This document shows positions 42,510-50,587 of a DNA stretch of 64,000 nucleotides, piece after piece (positions within the stretch are counted from its first letter, which is position 1; each line of letters begins with the position of its first letter). The translations under genes were made by a program, and so were the position numbers. Source of the stretch: Hymenobacter aquaticus (GTDB taxonomy: Bacteria > Bacteroidota > Bacteroidia > Cytophagales > Hymenobacteraceae); contig NZ_SRLC01000002.1 in assembly GCF_004765605.1 (NCBI RefSeq), forward strand, positions 1 through 64,000, read 5' to 3'. The notes under the pieces were generated by a model. The model was not told the DNA's origin and searched no databases. It was given only the letters and a program-made list of their open reading frames with translations.

Positions 42510-42605
42510 CCGGGCTGCACCTACCTCTTTCTCCCAAAGTTTCTTTTTGAGTCGCAGCCCGAGCCGAGGAAATCCCCAGCGGATTCCTCTGCGCCCGGGC
42601 TTTTT
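42502..42605 (+). promoter_or_regulatory. thr operon transcription attenuator
   Basis: Four regions pair in exclusive combinations. 1:2 is CCCGG (42502-42506) with CCGGG (42510-42514), with the leader UAA in the loop. 2:3, the antiterminator, is CGGGCTGC (42511-42518) with GCAGCCCG (42554-42561). 3:4, the terminator, is AGCCCG (42556-42561) with CGGGCT (42596-42601), extended by GAGGAAATCC with GGATTCCTC and followed by TTTTT (42601-42605). Stalling at the Thr codons frees region 2 and permits transcription of thrA. Completed translation favours 3:4. Confidence 0.85.
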
Positions 42606-42631
42606 CGTGTGTTCTTTTCAAGCCAAACGGT

Positions 42632-45076
42632 ATGCAGGTTCTAAAATTCGGGGGTACTTCCGTGGCCACTGCGGCCAACATCACCAGAGTCATCGACATC
42701 GTGGCGGCGGCCGCGCGGCAGGAAACCACCCTGGTTGTGGTGTCGGCGCTGGGCGGCACCACCGACGCGCTGATTGAGGCCGGCCGCCTGGCCGCGGCCG
42801 GCAACGAGGAGTACCGGCAGCGCCTGCGCCACCTCGAGAGCCGCCACCTGGAAGCCGCTCGCGAGCTGGTGCCCGTGACCAGCCAGAGCAGCGTGCTGAG
42901 TTTGGTGAAAACGCACTGCAACGAGCTGGAAGGCATCTGCAACGGGGTATTCCTGCTCGGCGAGCTGAGCGTGCGCACCCTGGACCGGGTGATGAGCTTC
43001 GGCGAGCTGCTGGCCTCCCAGCTGGTGGCGGCCGGCCTGCGGGCCCGGCAGGTGCCGCACCAGTGGCACGACAGCCGCCAGCTGATCCGGACCGATGCCC
43101 AGCACGGCGTTGCCACCGTCGACTTTGGCGTGACCAAGCAGCAGATCAATGACTTCGTGGCCGCGCAGCCGGGGGCGCTGTACGTGGTGCCGGGCTTTAT
43201 TGCCGCCGATGCCCAGGGCGCTACCACCACGCTGGGCCGGGGCGGCTCCGACTACACCGCCGCCATTTTTGCCGGGGCGCTGGGCGCCAGCCGCCTCGAA
43301 ATCTGGACCGACGTGAGCGGGATGATGACGGCCGACCCGCGCCTGGTGCCCCACGCCCGGCCCATTCCGCGCATTTCCTACCAGGAAGCCATGGAACTGT
43401 CGCACTTCGGGGCCAAGGTGCTCTACCCGCCTACCATTCAGCCGGTGATGAGCCAGGGCATCCCGCTCTGGATCAAGAACACCTTCGCGCCCACCGACCA
43501 CGGCACCTTGGTGGAGGTGAGTCCGCCGGCCAACAACCACATTGTGCGGGGCCTGTCCAGCATCGGGCAGCTGGCGTTGCTCAGCCTTGAAGGCGGCGGC
43601 ATGGTGGGCATTCCGGGCTTTTCGAAGCGGCTGTTTGAGGCCCTGGCCCGGGAGAAAATCAACGTGATTCTGATTACCCAGAGCTCCTCGGAGCACTCCA
43701 TCAGCGTGGCCATCAACAGCCGCGACGCGGCGGCGGCCCAACGCTCGGTGGACGAGGAGTTTGCCTACGAAATAGCCGTGGGCAAAGTCGACCCGCTGCA
43801 CCTGGAAACCGACCTGGCCATCGTGGCTTTGGTGGGCGAAAACATGAAAAACCACTCCGGTATCAGCGGGCGGCTGTTTGGGGCGCTGGGCAACAACGGG
43901 GTCAATATCCGGGCCATTGCCCAGGGCTCGTCGGAAAAGAACATTTCGACCGTCATCCGGGCCCAGGACGTGAAAAAGGCCATCAACGTGCTGCACGAGT
44001 CGTTTTTCGAGGCTACCAGCAAGCAGATCAACCTGTTTGTGGTGGGCGTGGGCAACGTGGGCAGCAAGCTGCTGGAGCAGCTGGCCCGGCAGCAGGCTTA
44101 TTTGCAGGAAAAGCTCAAGCTGAACGTACGGGTGGTGGGCTTGGCCAACAGCCGCCGGTTTGCCCTGCACGAGCACGGCCTGGCCCTGCACGAGTGGCCG
44201 CAGGCGTTGGCCGAGGGCGAGCCGCTGCACCTGCCCGCGCTGGTCGAAGCCATTCACGCCCGCAACCTGCGCAACGCCGTGTTCGTGGACGTGACGGCCA
44301 GCGCCGACGTGGCCCAGGTGTACGGGGCGCTGCTGGAAAAAAGCGTGGCCGTGGTAGCCTGCAACAAGATTGCCTGCGCCTCGGAGTACGTGAACTACGC
44401 CCGGCTGAAGGCGCTGGCCCAGGAGTTCAACACCGACTTCCTGTTCGAAACCAACGTGGGCGCCGGCCTGCCCGTCATCGGCACCCTGAACGATTTGCTG
44501 CGCAGCGGCGACGTGGTCAACCGGATTGAGGCCGTGCTGTCGGGCACGCTCAACTTCGTCTTCAACCACTACGACGGCAAGCGGCCCTTCGCCGAAGTGG
44601 TGCGCCAGGCCCAGCTGGAAGGCTACACCGAGCCCGACCCCCGCCTCGACCTGAGCGGCACCGACGTGGCCCGCAAAATCCTGATTCTGGCCCGCGAAAC
44701 GGGGGAGAAGCTGGAAATGGAGCAGATTCACAACGTGTCGTTTCTGCCCGACTCGTGCATGCAGGGCAGCGTGGAGGACTTTTACGAGCAGCTGGCCGTG
44801 CACGAGGAGCACTTTCAGGGCCTGTACGAAGCAGCGGCGGCCCAGGGCAAAAAGCTCAAGTTCGTGGCCCGCTACGCCGGGGGCAAAGCCAGCGTGGGCC
44901 TGCAGTCCATAGCGCCCGGCCACGACTTTTACGCCCTGCACGGCAAAGACAACGCGGTACTGTTCTACACCAACCGCTACGCCGAGCAGCCGCTGGTTAT
45001 TAAGGGGGCCGGGGCCGGGGCCGAGGTTACGGCCTCGGGCGTGTTTGCCGACATCATCCGCGCGGCCCGGGGGTAG
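42632..45076 (+). CDS. thrA: Bifunctional aspartokinase / homoserine dehydrogenase I
   Basis: Catalyses the first and third steps from aspartate toward threonine. 814 residues. The kinase begins at once (VLKFGGTSVATAANI) and contains GRGGSDYTAAIFAGAL. Two ACT domains follow (NVILITQSSSEHSISVAINS and NNGVNIRAIAQGSSEKNIST), the usual site of threonine feedback. The dehydrogenase starts near residue 465 (LFVVGVGNVGSKLLEQLARQ) and includes NVGAGLPVIGTLNDLLRSGD. It is the first gene of the thr operon, 27 bases after the attenuator T run. Confidence 0.97.
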   Translation: MQVLKFGGTSVATAANITRVIDIVAAAARQETTLVVVSALGGTTDALIEAGRLAAAGNEEYRQRLRHLESRHLEAARELVPVTSQSSVLSLVKTHCNELEGICNGVFLLGELSVRTLDRVMSFGELLASQLVAAGLRARQVPHQWHDSRQLIRTDAQHGVATVDFGVTKQQINDFVAAQPGALYVVPGFIAADAQGATTTLGRGGSDYTAAIFAGALGASRLEIWTDVSGMMTADPRLVPHARPIPRISYQEAMELSHFGAKVLYPPTIQPVMSQGIPLWIKNTFAPTDHGTLVEVSPPANNHIVRGLSSIGQLALLSLEGGGMVGIPGFSKRLFEALAREKINVILITQSSSEHSISVAINSRDAAAAQRSVDEEFAYEIAVGKVDPLHLETDLAIVALVGENMKNHSGISGRLFGALGNNGVNIRAIAQGSSEKNISTVIRAQDVKKAINVLHESFFEATSKQINLFVVGVGNVGSKLLEQLARQQAYLQEKLKLNVRVVGLANSRRFALHEHGLALHEWPQALAEGEPLHLPALVEAIHARNLRNAVFVDVTASADVAQVYGALLEKSVAVVACNKIACASEYVNYARLKALAQEFNTDFLFETNVGAGLPVIGTLNDLLRSGDVVNRIEAVLSGTLNFVFNHYDGKRPFAEVVRQAQLEGYTEPDPRLDLSGTDVARKILILARETGEKLEMEQIHNVSFLPDSCMQGSVEDFYEQLAVHEEHFQGLYEAAAAQGKKLKFVARYAGGKASVGLQSIAPGHDFYALHGKDNAVLFYTNRYAEQPLVIKGAGAGAEVTASGVFADIIRAARG

Positions 45077-45097
45077 CTGAGCGGCACCTTTACGTTT

Positions 45098-45307
45098 GTC
45101 ATCCTGAGCAAAGCGAAGGACCTTCCTCACCTAAGTGACAAGGGTAACTCAATGCTCGAAGCCCTTTTGCGGATGCATTGATAAAAGGGCTTTGCCACAT
45201 TTATTGAACTGCAGTGGGATAGAGAAGGAAGGTCCTTCGCAAGCTCAGGATGACAGTAAAAACAACGTCAGCCCGCGAGATTCCTCGGCTACACTCGGAA
45301 TGACGTT
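45098..45307. repeat. Long inverted repeat, family A copy 3, within the thr operon
   Basis: The left arm 45098-45124 (GTCATCCTGAGC ... GGACCTT) pairs with 45229-45254. Unlike copies 1 and 2, the centre is long (about 105 bases) and holds its own hairpin, AAGCCCTTTT (45159-45168) with AAAAGGGCTT (45183-45192). A further inverted pair AACGTCA (45264-45270) and TGACGTT (45301-45307) follows, with GAGATTCCTCGG between. The whole lies between thrA and thrB. Confidence 0.82.
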
Positions 45308-45337
45308 CTTATGTACAGTAAAATAAAACACAGTTAT

Positions 45338-46294
45338 ATGCCTTCTTCCATCACCGTGCTGGCTCCGGCCACCGTGGCCAACGTGGTCTGCGGCTTCGAC
45401 GTGCTGGGCTTTGCCCTGGCCACGCCCACCGACACGATGCACCTGCGCCTGACCGACACGCCGGGCGTGACTATCATCAACGAGGACGACTACAACCTGC
45501 CCACCGAGCCGACCCGCAACGTGGCCGGGGCCGCCCTGCTGGCCTTGCTGCGCGAAGCCCCCACGGGCACCGGCATCGAGGTCCGGATTCAGAAGAACAT
45601 CAAGCCCGGCAGCGGCATCGGCAGCAGTGCGGCCAGCGCCGCCGGGGCCGTGGTGGGGGCCAACGCGCTGCTGGGCAACCCCTTCAGCAAGGATGAGCTG
45701 GTGCGCTTCGCCATGTTCGGGGAGGAAGTGGCCTCGGGCGTGCAGCACGCCGACAACATTGCCCCGGCCATCTACGGCGGCGTCACGCTGATCCGGGCCA
45801 CCGAGCCCCGGCCCGACATCGTGACCCTGCCCGCGCCCGAGCTGCACGTGACGGTGGTGCACCCGCAGATTGAAATTAAGACCTCCGACGCCCGCCAGAT
45901 TCTCAAGAAGGAAGTGCTGCTCAAGGATGCCATCCGGCAGTGGGGCAACGTGGGCGGCCTGGTGGCGGGCCTGCTCAAGCACGACTACGACCTGATTGGC
46001 CGCTCCCTGGAAGACGTCATCGTCGAGCCCGTGCGCAGCATCCTGATTCCGGGCTTCGCGGCCGTGAAAGAGCAGAGCCGGCTGGCCGGGGCGCTGGGCG
46101 GTGGCATATCCGGCTCGGGGCCATCCATCTTTATGCTGAGCCGCACCGCGGAAACCGCCCAGGCCGTGGCCCAGGCCATGCGCCGGATTTACACCGGGCT
46201 GGACATTGATTTTCACACCTACGTGACCCGCATCTGCCCTCTGGGAGTGCAGGTAGTGCCCACCGAGCAGCTTCAGCCCCATGCAGTACTATAG
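45338..46294 (+). CDS. thrB: Homoserine kinase
   Basis: Phosphorylates homoserine to O-phosphohomoserine. About 318 residues of the GHMP kinase superfamily: VLAPATVANVVCGFDVLGFA, the ATP-binding motif KPGSGIGSSAASAAGAVVGA and the C-terminal GALGGGISGSGPSIFML. The start at 45338 (MPSSITVLAP) is the usual N-terminus; an in-frame ATG at 45311 would add nine residues close to the preceding repeat. It overlaps thrC by 14 bases. Confidence 0.95.
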   Translation: MPSSITVLAPATVANVVCGFDVLGFALATPTDTMHLRLTDTPGVTIINEDDYNLPTEPTRNVAGAALLALLREAPTGTGIEVRIQKNIKPGSGIGSSAASAAGAVVGANALLGNPFSKDELVRFAMFGEEVASGVQHADNIAPAIYGGVTLIRATEPRPDIVTLPAPELHVTVVHPQIEIKTSDARQILKKEVLLKDAIRQWGNVGGLVAGLLKHDYDLIGRSLEDVIVEPVRSILIPGFAAVKEQSRLAGALGGGISGSGPSIFMLSRTAETAQAVAQAMRRIYTGLDIDFHTYVTRICPLGVQVVPTEQLQPHAVL

Positions 46295-47576
46295 CCTCCG
46301 CCACCAGGCCCCCAGCGTCGACTTTCGCGCGGCCACCATTGCCGGCCAGGCCCCCGACGGCGGCCTGTACTTCCCCGAGTCCATTCCGCGCTTTTCCGCC
46401 GAGCTGCTGGCTTCGCTCAAAACCCTGCCCCAAGCCGAGCTGGCCCTGCGGGTGATGCAGCCCTACGTGGGCGACACGATACCCCAAGCCGAGCTGGCCC
46501 GCATCTGCGCCGAAACCGTGGACTTTCCGTTTCCGGTGGTGCCCGTCACCGACCAGATTGCCGCCCTGGAATTGTTTCACGGCCCGACGTTGGCGTTCAA
46601 AGACGTGGGTGCGCGGTTTATGAGTCGCTGCCTGGGCTACTTCTCCCGGCAGCAAACCCGGAAAGTAACCGTGCTGGTCGCCACGTCCGGCGACACCGGC
46701 GGGGCCGTGGCCAACGGGTTTCTGGGCGTGGAAGGCGTGGACGTGGTGATTCTGTATCCGTCGGGCAAGGTGAGTCCGGTGCAGGAGCGGCAGCTCACGG
46801 CCCTGGGCCAGAACATTACGGCCCTGGAAGTGCAGGGCGACTTCGACGACTGCCAGCAGCTGGTCAAGCAGGCCTTCACCGATGCGGCCGTGACCAGCCA
46901 CCTGACGTTGACTTCGGCCAATTCCATCAACGTGGCCCGCTGGCTGCCCCAGCAGCTGTATTACCTCTACGCCTGGCAGCAGTGGCCGCACCCCGAGCCG
47001 CCGGTGGTGGCCGTGCCCAGCGGCAACTTCGGCAACCTCTGCGCCGGGCTGCTGGCTCATGCTTCGGGCCTGCCGGTGCGGCACTTTATTGCCGCCTGCA
47101 ATGCCAACGACGCCGTGGCCAGCTACTTGCGCTCCGGTAGCTTCGCCGCCCGGCCCGCCGTGGCTACGCTCTCCAACGCCATGGACGTGGGCAACCCCAG
47201 CAACTTTACCCGCATGCTGGAGCTGTTCGCCCACGACCACGCCACCATCAGCGGGCTGATCAGCGGCGCCACCGTGAGCGACGAAACGACCCGCGCCACC
47301 ATCCAGCGGGTGTACCAGCGGCACGGCTACCTGCTCGACCCGCACGGGGCCGTGGCCTTGCACGCCCTGGAAGAATACCTGCAACAGCAGCCCCAGCAGC
47401 ACGGTCTTTTCCTGGAAACGGCGCACCCGGTGAAGTTTCCGGAGGTGGTAGAGCCCCTGGTTGGGCGGACTATTGAGCTGCCCGAAGCGGTGCACGCGCT
47501 GATGCGCCAGCCCAAGCGCAGTACGCCGCTGGCACCGCGCTACGAGGAGCTGCGGGAACATTTACTGTCGAGGTAA
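46281..47576 (+). CDS. thrC: Threonine synthase
   Basis: Converts O-phosphohomoserine to threonine with PLP. 431 residues: QAPSVDFRAATIAGQAPDGG LYFPES near the N-terminus, the PLP lysine in FHGPTLAFKDVGARFMSR, the Gly-rich phosphate loop VLVATSGDTGGAVANGFLG and SGNFGNLCAGLLAHASGLPV. It is the last gene of thrA-thrB-thrC, overlapping thrB by 14 bases, which suggests translational coupling. Confidence 0.96.
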   Translation: MQYYSLRHQAPSVDFRAATIAGQAPDGGLYFPESIPRFSAELLASLKTLPQAELALRVMQPYVGDTIPQAELARICAETVDFPFPVVPVTDQIAALELFHGPTLAFKDVGARFMSRCLGYFSRQQTRKVTVLVATSGDTGGAVANGFLGVEGVDVVILYPSGKVSPVQERQLTALGQNITALEVQGDFDDCQQLVKQAFTDAAVTSHLTLTSANSINVARWLPQQLYYLYAWQQWPHPEPPVVAVPSGNFGNLCAGLLAHASGLPVRHFIAACNANDAVASYLRSGSFAARPAVATLSNAMDVGNPSNFTRMLELFAHDHATISGLISGATVSDETTRATIQRVYQRHGYLLDPHGAVALHALEEYLQQQPQQHGLFLETAHPVKFPEVVEPLVGRTIELPEAVHALMRQPKRSTPLAPRYEELREHLLSR

Positions 47577-47657
47577 CGGCCAACTTCTGGTGTTTTACGT
47601 TGTTTGCACTCCAAGTCCGGCGGGTGCCGGGTGTCGTGGTTTTTTGCTGTTGCCCGT

Positions 47658-48344
47658 ATGCGCTCCGTCGTTCGTGTTGTTGCCCCCGGAATTTTGGCCG
47701 TAAGTCTGCTGGCCGGCTGCCGCCCCGACCAGATTGAGCACATCGAAAACGGGAAGCAGATTGCCACCACCCTGGAAAACATGGCCGTGAAGCGCATTCT
47801 GCCCGCCGACTTCCTGCACGCCACCCGCTGGGCCGGCGACTCGCTCACGGGGCAGGCCGACCGGGAGCTGCGCCAGCTGCTGGCCGACAAGCTGCGGGCC
47901 GGCGGCGTGGCGGCGGCCCTGCCGTATTGCCGCCCCGAAGCCTACGTCTCCACCGATTCGCTGGCCCATACCCTGCAAGCCACGGCCCGCCGCCTGTCAG
48001 TCAGGCCGCGCAACGTGCAAAACCATGCCCCGCTGTCGGCCGCCGAGCAGCGCCCCGATACCACCCGCCGGATTCAGCGCCCGACGGCGGACATGTTCGT
48101 GTACCAGCGCCCCATTCTGCTGACCGATGCCCAGTGCCTGCGCTGCCACGGCACCGTGGGCCAGGATGTTTCGGCCGCCGACTATGCCTTGATCAAGCAG
48201 CAGTACGCCCAGGACCAGGCCACGGGCTACAAGCTCGGCGACGCCCTGGGCGTGTGGCGCGTGACCTTTACCCGCAACGGCCTGGGCGAATTTTACACCA
48301 TGAAAACCCGCAAGGTGATGAAGCCGCGCAAGCCGTTGTTCTGA
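47658..48344 (+). CDS. DUF3365 (Tll0287-like) haem-binding lipoprotein
   Basis: 228 residues. Lipobox AVSLLAGCRP. The body is a PAS/Tll0287-like domain with VAAALPYCRPEAYVSTDSLA and MFVYQRPILLTDAQCLRCHG, whose CLRCH is a c-type haem attachment motif, followed by YKLGDALGVWRVTFTRNGLG. Such proteins are thought to be sensors or minor electron carriers at the cell surface. The start at 47658 is set by the lipoprotein signal; the thr operon ends 80 bases upstream. Confidence 0.85.
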   Translation: MRSVVRVVAPGILAVSLLAGCRPDQIEHIENGKQIATTLENMAVKRILPADFLHATRWAGDSLTGQADRELRQLLADKLRAGGVAAALPYCRPEAYVSTDSLAHTLQATARRLSVRPRNVQNHAPLSAAEQRPDTTRRIQRPTADMFVYQRPILLTDAQCLRCHGTVGQDVSAADYALIKQQYAQDQATGYKLGDALGVWRVTFTRNGLGEFYTMKTRKVMKPRKPLF

Positions 48345-48440
48345 GGCTTGTCGATTGATTATCAGGTAGTATAGATTTAGGGCGTAACGAAGAGCCGCGT
48401 TTAACCTAACCTTCCTTTGGCTCTGGCAGTTGAGGGAGCT

Positions 48441-49700
48441 ATGAGCCTTTCTTCAGCTACTCCCATCATCATTATCGGGGCCGGTATGGCGGGCCTCACC
48501 TGCGCCAACTACCTGCACCGCGCCGGCCGGCCCGTGCTGGTGCTCGACGCCGCGGATGCCGTCGGCGGCCGGGTGCGCACCGACGTTACCCCCGAGGGCT
48601 ACCGCCTCGACCGGGGCTTTCAGGTACTGCAAACGCGCTACCCCGAGGTGCAGCGCATGCTCGACTACGGCGCTTTGCAGCTGCGGGCATTTCGCTCGGG
48701 CGCGGTTATCCGGTTGGCCAATGGCCGGCAAACCACGCTGGTCAACCCGCTGGAGCAGCCGCTGGCCGCCTTTTCAGCCCTGACCTCGCCCATCGGCACG
48801 CTGGCCGACAAGCTGCGCATCGCGGCCCTGGCCCAGCGGGTGAAGAGCAGCACCAATCAGGAGCTGCTCGATTTTCCCTCGTCCGATACGTTGAGTTACC
48901 TGCGGCAAAACGGCTGGAGTGAGCAAATCATTGACTCTTTCTTCCGGCCGTTCTTCGGCGGCGTGTTTCTGGACCGGGGTTTGAGCACCGGCAGCAACTT
49001 CTTCGAGTTTGTGTTCAAGCAGTTCGTGGAGGGCGAGGCGGCCATTCCGGCCCTGGGCATGCAGCAGATTCCGGAGCAGCTGGCGGCCCGGCTGCCGGCC
49101 GGGAGCGTGCGGCTTAATACGTCGGTAGAAGCTATTCAGGGCACGAGAGTGCGGCTGGCGGGCGGCGAAACCCTGGCCGCCGCCGCCGTAGTAGTGGCCG
49201 TAGATGGGGAAGCGGCGGCCCGGCTGTTGCCCACCTCCGGCCTGGCATATCCCACGGCCTGGCGCCGCACGACCTGCACCTACTTCGCGGCCGACAACCA
49301 GCCGGGCAAGGCCGATAAACTCCTGCGCCTGAATGCCGCCCCCGACTCATTGGCGCACAACGTGGCTTTTCCCAGCGACGTGGCGCCCGGCTACGCGCCG
49401 GCGGGCCGCACCCTGGTTTCGGTCAGCACCCACGGCTCCCCGGCGTTAAGCGAAAATGACCTCACGGCCCGGCTGCGGGAAGAGCTGGCGGCCTGGTTTG
49501 GGCCCGAAGCCCGGCAGTGGCAGCATCTGCGCACCTACCATATTCCGCAGGCCCTGCCCGTGTACCCGGGCGGGCGGCCCCCGCAGCAGCCCCTGCAGGT
49601 AGCCGACAACGTGTACCGCTGCGGCGACTACGCGGCCTATCCGTCGCTGAACGCGGCAATGGCCACGGGCCGGGTGGTAGCCGAAGCCCTGTTGGCGTAA
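48441..49700 (+). CDS. FAD-dependent amine oxidase-like oxidoreductase
   Basis: 419 residues. The dinucleotide-binding motif is PIIIIGAGMAGLTCANYLHR, continuing with the ADP-ribose strand VLVLDAADAVGGRVRTD, as in protoporphyrinogen oxidase, amine oxidases and carotenoid desaturases. Near the C-terminus NVYRCGDYAAYPSLNAAMATGR is the second flavin contact. The substrate is not evident. A Met at 48417 is a less likely start. Confidence 0.88.
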   Translation: MSLSSATPIIIIGAGMAGLTCANYLHRAGRPVLVLDAADAVGGRVRTDVTPEGYRLDRGFQVLQTRYPEVQRMLDYGALQLRAFRSGAVIRLANGRQTTLVNPLEQPLAAFSALTSPIGTLADKLRIAALAQRVKSSTNQELLDFPSSDTLSYLRQNGWSEQIIDSFFRPFFGGVFLDRGLSTGSNFFEFVFKQFVEGEAAIPALGMQQIPEQLAARLPAGSVRLNTSVEAIQGTRVRLAGGETLAAAAVVVAVDGEAAARLLPTSGLAYPTAWRRTTCTYFAADNQPGKADKLLRLNAAPDSLAHNVAFPSDVAPGYAPAGRTLVSVSTHGSPALSENDLTARLREELAAWFGPEARQWQHLRTYHIPQALPVYPGGRPPQQPLQVADNVYRCGDYAAYPSLNAAMATGRVVAEALLA

Positions 49701-49719
49701 GCGGCTGAAAATGGAAAGC

Positions 49720-49760
49720 CGGCCCGGCGCTACCGTAAGCAGGTAGGGCCGGGCCGTTTT
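49720..49760 (+). terminator. Terminator between convergent genes
   Basis: CGGCCCGGCGCTAC (49720-49733) pairs with GTAGGGCCGGGCCG (49743-49756) with one mismatch, then TTTT. Confidence 0.78.
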
Positions 49761-49775
49761 CCGTAGCAACCCGAG

Positions 49776-50540
49776 TTAGCGCAGCTCCACGAAGGCCGGG
49801 CAGTGGTCGGAGTGGATGACGTCGGGCAGCAGGCCGGCGTCGGCAATGCGGGGCTGGAGGCTATGGTCGACGAGCAGGTGGTCGAGGCGCCAGCCCACGT
49901 TGCGGGCCCGGGCTCCGGCCCTGAACGTCCACCACGAATAGTGGCCGGGCGCGTCGCCGTGGTGGTGCCGGAACGAATCGGTGAAGCCGTCGGCCAGAAA
50001 ATCGGCAAACCAGGCGCGCTCTTCCGGGGTGAAGCCGGGGCTTTTCTGGTTGGCTTTCGGGTTGTGCAGGTCGATGGCCGTCTGGCAGCAGTTGTAGTCA
50101 CCCCCGATGACCAGCGGCGGCACCGTCGCCTTTAGCTCGTGAATGTAGCGCCGGAAGAAGTGCAGCCATTCTACTTTGAAGGCCTGCCGCTCCTCGCTGC
50201 TCGTGCCCGAGGGCATGTACACGTTCAGCACCGAGCAGTCGGCAAAGTCGAGGCGCAGCACGCGGCCTTCCTGGTCGTAGCACTCGGTGCCGCAGCCGTA
50301 GGCCACGTGCTGGGGCGCGACTTTGGTGAACGTCGCCACGCCGCTGTAGCCGGGTTTCTGGGCTGGGTGCAGGTAGCAGAGGTAGCCCAGGGCCTCCAAG
50401 CCCGCCACGTCCAGCGGGGCGGTGCCGGCCTTTATTTCCTGCAGGCACAGCACATCCGGATTGGCTTCGCGCACCCAGTCGAGCAGGCCCTTGCTCAGGG
50501 CCGAGCGGTAGCCGTTGACGTTGTAGGTAATGATTTTCAC
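49776..50540 (-). CDS. xth: Exodeoxyribonuclease III family endonuclease
   Basis: 254 residues. The Mg-dependent exo/endonuclease/phosphatase fold shows VKIITYNVNGYRSALSKGLL, DVLCLQEIKAG, VLNVYMPSGTSSEERQAFKV, PLVIGGDYNCCQTAIDLHNP, WRLDHLLVDHSL and the final HSDHCPAFVEL. These are the catalytic Asn, Glu, Asp, Asp-Asn and His positions. It probably acts on abasic sites. The start is GTG at 50540; the frame stays open upstream through the next gene, but that part is a shadow of it. Confidence 0.94.
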   Translation of the reverse strand: MKIITYNVNGYRSALSKGLLDWVREANPDVLCLQEIKAGTAPLDVAGLEALGYLCYLHPAQKPGYSGVATFTKVAPQHVAYGCGTECYDQEGRVLRLDFADCSVLNVYMPSGTSSEERQAFKVEWLHFFRRYIHELKATVPPLVIGGDYNCCQTAIDLHNPKANQKSPGFTPEERAWFADFLADGFTDSFRHHHGDAPGHYSWWTFRAGARARNVGWRLDHLLVDHSLQPRIADAGLLPDVIHSDHCPAFVELR

Positions 50541-50587
50541 AGCAAAAGAGTAAGCGTTGGGGCAACCCCCAAGGGAAAAAATACGGT

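Noticed and set aside
45091..45098. TACGTTTG as a firm promoter for thrB
   Set aside because: It overlaps the arm of a palindromic repeat and lies more than 200 bases before thrB. It is kept only as a possibility in the finding on that repeat.
42641..45130. An 829-codon open frame antisense to thrA
   Set aside because: It is the antisense shadow of a high-GC gene; it is rich in His, Gly, Val and Gln without domain structure, and thrA is certain.
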